Of a stretch of 64,000 bases of DNA, positions 60,987 to 64,000 are shown piece by piece. The number at the start of each line of letters is the position of its first letter. Within the stretch, counting starts at the first letter, position 1. The stretch is taken from the NCBI RefSeq assembly GCF_900130125.1, contig NZ_FQXY01000010.1:992001-1056000 (forward strand), written 5' to 3'. A program made the translations under genes and the position numbers. The notes under the pieces were generated by a model, which had not been told where the DNA came from, did not search any database, and worked only from the letters and a program-made list of their open reading frames with translations. This DNA is from Bacteroides congonensis (GTDB lineage Bacteria > Bacteroidota > Bacteroidia > Bacteroidales > Bacteroidaceae).

Positions 60987-62189
60987 ATGAGACGAATCTT
61001 TGCCATATGGGCTGTATGCCTCTGTTGGGGGATACTGAATGCCGCCCCCTTAGGCCCGTTTAATGCAACATTGCTTGAACAGCTAAAAAACGACTATCAG
61101 AAAGGTGACAAGGAAGTCACCCGGTACATTGAACTTCAGGAAAAGGTGGCAGAGAAATATATAAAGATGACTCCTCTGTCGGTAACTGCCAAAAAGAAAC
61201 TACCCCCCAGTAAAGATCCTCGGGATTATATGACCTTATCTCCCTACTGGTGGCCTGATTCTACAAAAATAGACGGACTTCCCTACATCCGGAAAGACGG
61301 TGAACGCAATCCTGAAGTCTACGAATACCCCGAACGTGAGAATGCCAACCGTTTTGGCGATGCCGCTTTCTGTCTGGGGGTGCTCTATTATATCACTGGA
61401 AAAGAAGTCTACGCCAAAGCATGTACCGATCATTTAAGAACATGGTTCACAGACCCGGAACTAGGCATGAACCCGAATATGACTTACGCCCAAACCGTGC
61501 CGGGCATGAAGAAAATGAGAGGTTCGGGCTTTATTGACTCGCGCCGTTTCAGCCGTGCGTTGGGTATTGCCAAACTGATAGAAGGCTCTGAAAGTTGGAC
61601 TCCCTCGGACAAGAAAAAACTCGATGAATGGGCTACCGCTTTCTGCTACTGGATGGAGAACAGCACGCAAGGGCAAAGGGAATCTCATGCAGCCAACAAT
61701 CATGGCTTGTGGTACGAAGCCATCCATTTGATGGTACTGGCTTACTTGGATCGTACCGACCGCATCCGCGAAGTGGCTGAACAAAGTATCCTTCCCAAAA
61801 TGGGTGCGCAGATTGCCGATGACGGTTCGTTGCCTCAGGAGTTGAAACGAACTCTCTCCCTGCATTATTCAACTTTCGCTTTGGAAGCCTTGATGGAAGC
61901 CAACCAGATCACGAGCCAGATAGGCATCAACTTATGGAGCACCCCCGCTTCGAACGGGAAAGTGGCTTCACAGGCAGTAGAGTATCTGTACCCCTATTAC
62001 CTGAATCCCGAAAGCTGGAAATTCAAACAGATTAAGCCTTTCGACCAGTCCCGTGCTGCCATTCTTCTCTATGAAGCGGGAACGGCATTGGGCAATCAGA
62101 AATATGTCGATACGGCAAAGCGCATCGGTCTGAAATACAGTACGTCTGATGTGGAAACGATACCGTATCTGATTTTAAAGAAGAAATAA
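60987..62189 (+). CDS. Alginate lyase-domain protein, PL38-like
   Basis: Secreted alpha-toroid lyase of the PF05426 alginate-lyase fold, about 400 residues from MRRIFAIWAV (signal ending GILNAAPLG). Visible motifs: KDPRDYMTLSPYWWPDSTK at the N terminus, RRFSRALGIAK, the Asn-His pair in SHAANNHGLWYEA and the tyrosine-bearing DGSLPQELKRTLSLHYS. Human gut Bacteroides with PL6, PL17 and PL38 genes in one alginate locus are known, and this protein fits the PL38 role; PL5-type enzymes are shorter. Substrate could include poly-mannuronate or glucuronan. Confidence 0.8.
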   Translation: MRRIFAIWAVCLCWGILNAAPLGPFNATLLEQLKNDYQKGDKEVTRYIELQEKVAEKYIKMTPLSVTAKKKLPPSKDPRDYMTLSPYWWPDSTKIDGLPYIRKDGERNPEVYEYPERENANRFGDAAFCLGVLYYITGKEVYAKACTDHLRTWFTDPELGMNPNMTYAQTVPGMKKMRGSGFIDSRRFSRALGIAKLIEGSESWTPSDKKKLDEWATAFCYWMENSTQGQRESHAANNHGLWYEAIHLMVLAYLDRTDRIREVAEQSILPKMGAQIADDGSLPQELKRTLSLHYSTFALEALMEANQITSQIGINLWSTPASNGKVASQAVEYLYPYYLNPESWKFKQIKPFDQSRAAILLYEAGTALGNQKYVDTAKRIGLKYSTSDVETIPYLILKKK

Positions 62190-62237
62190 AATCTGAAGAA
62201 GAAATAAAATTATCCTCACCTAATATAAAGTGATAAC

Positions 62238-63227
62238 ATGAAATTGAAACTGATTCTTTGTTTGTGTATGCTACCGCTTCTCTGCCTTGCGCAGGAAGCT
62301 CAACTACAGCAGTTCTCCAACCGTTACGGCATGAAGATGACGCGGAACGACGACGGTTCTTATTCGTTGCTGTATGCCAAGAAATATGCAAAGTTCATTG
62401 ATGTGAATACCATTCCCGACGTGATGGTTCCCTATACCTATCAGGCAGACCGCTTGAAAAGCAAGGACTACAAAGGAGTAACCACCAAGGACATTGTTTA
62501 CAAGAAACATAAGGATTATGAACTGACACTCACAGTAGACTTTGCAGAGACGGATAAACCTGCTCCTTTTGTGGTTTACATCCACGGTGGCGGATGGGCA
62601 CGGGGCAATAACGGTTCGTCTAGGTCTTTATCCCAGTATTTGGCGAAACAGAGAGGTATAACAGGTGTTCGTGTCTCCTACACATTGGCTCCGCAATCCG
62701 ATGCAACTGTGAAAGTCTCTATTCAGGATATTCTTGACGCAGTGAAGTATGTCCGTGAACATGCGGCAGAATTGAACATTAACCCCGACTGTTTCGGATT
62801 TCTGGGTACTTCTGCCGGCGCGCATTTGGCTGCGGTGGCTGCAATGATCGTTCCCGGAACAAAGGCTTTTGTCGGCTATTCCGGTATTTATGACTTGGAA
62901 AAGGCTGCTATCACCATGAAGACGAAAGATCCTCAACGCATCGCATATTTCTGTGACCGGAATCCGAAAGTGCTTCGTGAAGCTTCTCCGGTCAATCTGA
63001 TTCCGAAGAAGAATGTTCCCGCTTCCATGTTGGTATGTGGCACATGCGATGTTACAGTAGAGTGCGAGCAGAGCGAAATGTTTGCATCGGCTTTAAAGAA
63101 AAGAGGGGGAGTCTGTGACTTGTTGAAGTATGAGTACTATGACCATAACGTCAGTTCGAAGACTTCGGACAAGATGGAAGAGATTTTCTTCAAGTCGGTA
63201 GATTTCCTGACCAATCATATTAAATAA
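62238..63227 (+). CDS. Secreted alpha/beta hydrolase, carbohydrate esterase-like
   Basis: Exported esterase-type hydrolase of 329 residues (signal ending LLCLAQEAQ). Hormone-sensitive-lipase-like features: oxyanion motif YIHGGGWARG, nucleophile elbow FLGTSAGAH, Asp region GTCDVTVECEQ and the final His in YYDHNVSS. In a lyase PUL such enzymes usually remove acyl groups from the polysaccharide. O-acetylated alginate is made by Pseudomonas and Azotobacter, not by brown algae, so this gene suggests use of bacterial alginate or another acetylated polyuronate (inference). Confidence 0.82.
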   Translation: MKLKLILCLCMLPLLCLAQEAQLQQFSNRYGMKMTRNDDGSYSLLYAKKYAKFIDVNTIPDVMVPYTYQADRLKSKDYKGVTTKDIVYKKHKDYELTLTVDFAETDKPAPFVVYIHGGGWARGNNGSSRSLSQYLAKQRGITGVRVSYTLAPQSDATVKVSIQDILDAVKYVREHAAELNINPDCFGFLGTSAGAHLAAVAAMIVPGTKAFVGYSGIYDLEKAAITMKTKDPQRIAYFCDRNPKVLREASPVNLIPKKNVPASMLVCGTCDVTVECEQSEMFASALKKRGGVCDLLKYEYYDHNVSSKTSDKMEEIFFKSVDFLTNHIK

Positions 63228-63233
63228 ATCCAG

Positions 63234-64000
63234 ATGAGAAAAGGAATCCTGTTCTTGGCCCTTTCTGCCTTTATCGCCTGCTCCAACAGTTCGTCGGAAG
63301 TGATAGATGATAAAGAACAACCAAAACCGGAGCAACCGGTGGACGGCACATTGATTGCCGACGGCAATAGCGAAAAAACGTATGATCTGATTAAACGTTC
63401 GGGCTATAACCATGAAGCTCCCGACTCTTCGCGCGAACATAAGGCTGCGCATTTTCAGCATATTCAGCAGGTGCATGACAACCAGTTGGATAAGTATGTA
63501 TTCGCTTTCTTTATTCATGCTGCGATAGATGATGACCGTGGACTGGCAAATATCACCGACCGTCAGCGTAATGAGATAAAGACGGATAACAAATCACCCA
63601 AAAGCCTTGTCGGGCAAAATGGGGAGACTATGGCATTCCGTTGGAAATTCTGTTTGCCGGCAGGATTTCAGACGACGACCAAATTCTCCCATCTTCACCA
63701 GTTGAAGGGCATTGATAATTCATCGGGCACGGCAGACGTCGGCTCTCCGCTTATCACCCTGACTGCTTATTCCAACAGCGGCAGCAAGGGTGGTCAGCAA
63801 CTGCGCGTACGTTATGACAAACGTGGCGGAAGCACTACTACCCTTGCCAATACAGACCTTGCCGGTTTTCTCGGCAACTGGGTAGAGGTAGAAGAAAAAG
63901 CCTGCTTCGGTGAAGACGGTTCGTATGAAGTAACCATCACACGTATCAAAGACGGAAAGGTACTCTTAAAGTTCGGCCCTGAAAAAATGGATATGTGGCG
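63234..64000 (+). CDS. Lipoprotein of unknown function, possible jelly-roll lyase (cut by window end)
   Basis: Open to the end of the window, 255 codons visible. Lipobox SAFIAC, then SNSSSE, followed by an acidic Pro/Glu linker. The body (from about residue 45) has beta-rich stretches such as ETMAFRWKFCLPAGFQTTTK, FSHLHQLKGIDNSSG, SPLITLTAYS and LAGFLGNWVEVEEKACF. The His-Leu-His-Gln strand resembles the substrate-binding strands of jelly-roll lyases (heparinase I or PL7/PL20 type), but I do not recognise the family. It follows the esterase by six bases, so it is part of the alginate operon. Confidence 0.6.
   Translation, partial: MRKGILFLALSAFIACSNSSSEVIDDKEQPKPEQPVDGTLIADGNSEKTYDLIKRSGYNHEAPDSSREHKAAHFQHIQQVHDNQLDKYVFAFFIHAAIDDDRGLANITDRQRNEIKTDNKSPKSLVGQNGETMAFRWKFCLPAGFQTTTKFSHLHQLKGIDNSSGTADVGSPLITLTAYSNSGSKGGQQLRVRYDKRGGSTTTLANTDLAGFLGNWVEVEEKACFGEDGSYEVTITRIKDGKVLLKFGPEKMDMW

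Overview
The window reads as chromosome of a gut Bacteroides, most likely of the B. ovatus / B. xylanisolvens / B. thetaiotaomicron group. Reasons: SusC/SusD pairs, a SusR-like sensor and a hybrid two-component regulator, -7 boxes of the Bacteroides form TAnnTTTG in front of many genes, little Shine-Dalgarno sequence, and three polysaccharide utilization loci (PULs). The species is an inference; no rRNA or tRNA gene is present.

Layout. (1) 1-14.8 kb is mostly housekeeping: the 3' part of mutS, then on the minus strand lgt, a ketopantoate-reductase-like gene, ychF and a large fused proline/glutamate-semialdehyde dehydrogenase. A gene-poor stretch at 8.0-9.6 kb carries a possible leader ORF, a 22-bp-period array and two putative structured RNAs. 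An MFS exporter, a secreted alpha/beta hydrolase, an AAA ATPase and tag follow. (2) 14.9-27.5 kb is a dextran-type PUL: SusR-like sensor, SusC, SusD, SusE-like binding protein, GH66 dextranase and GH31 alpha-glucosidase, the same gene content as the known B. thetaiotaomicron dextran locus. (3) 28.3-46.0 kb is a hybrid-two-component PUL with two GH130 enzymes, an MFS importer, SusC/SusD, a DUF3823 protein, an IPT/NHL lipoprotein and three secreted endonuclease/exonuclease/phosphatase (EEP) fold enzymes. A 45-bp element repeated at both plus-strand promoters is the likely regulator site. (4) 46.3-64.0 kb is an alginate PUL: divergent FadR-type GntR repressor with a hexuronate-type operator, SusC/SusD, IPT lipoprotein, PL6, PL17, KdgF, hexuronate-type MFS, SDR reductase, a PF05426/PL38-type lyase, a secreted esterase, and a lipoprotein cut by the window end.

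How the parts work together. In the dextran PUL, GH66 cuts alpha-1,6-glucan at the surface, SusCD imports it and GH31 finishes it. In the alginate PUL, lyases give unsaturated uronate, KdgF helps linearise it, the MFS carries it across the inner membrane and the SDR reduces it to KDG; KDG kinase and aldolase are not in the window. In the GH130/EEP PUL there is no endo-glycanase; beta-mannoside-active enzymes plus phosphodiesterase-fold enzymes suggest a phosphodiester-linked beta-mannan, such as the acid-labile beta-1,2-mannan of Candida (inference).

The least explained features are four non-coding arrays with a strict 22-bp period but unrelated unit sequences (about 8.43-8.65, 12.59-12.84, 28.04-28.15 and 46.10-46.19 kb), and the pair of RNA-like elements at 9.09-9.49 kb.
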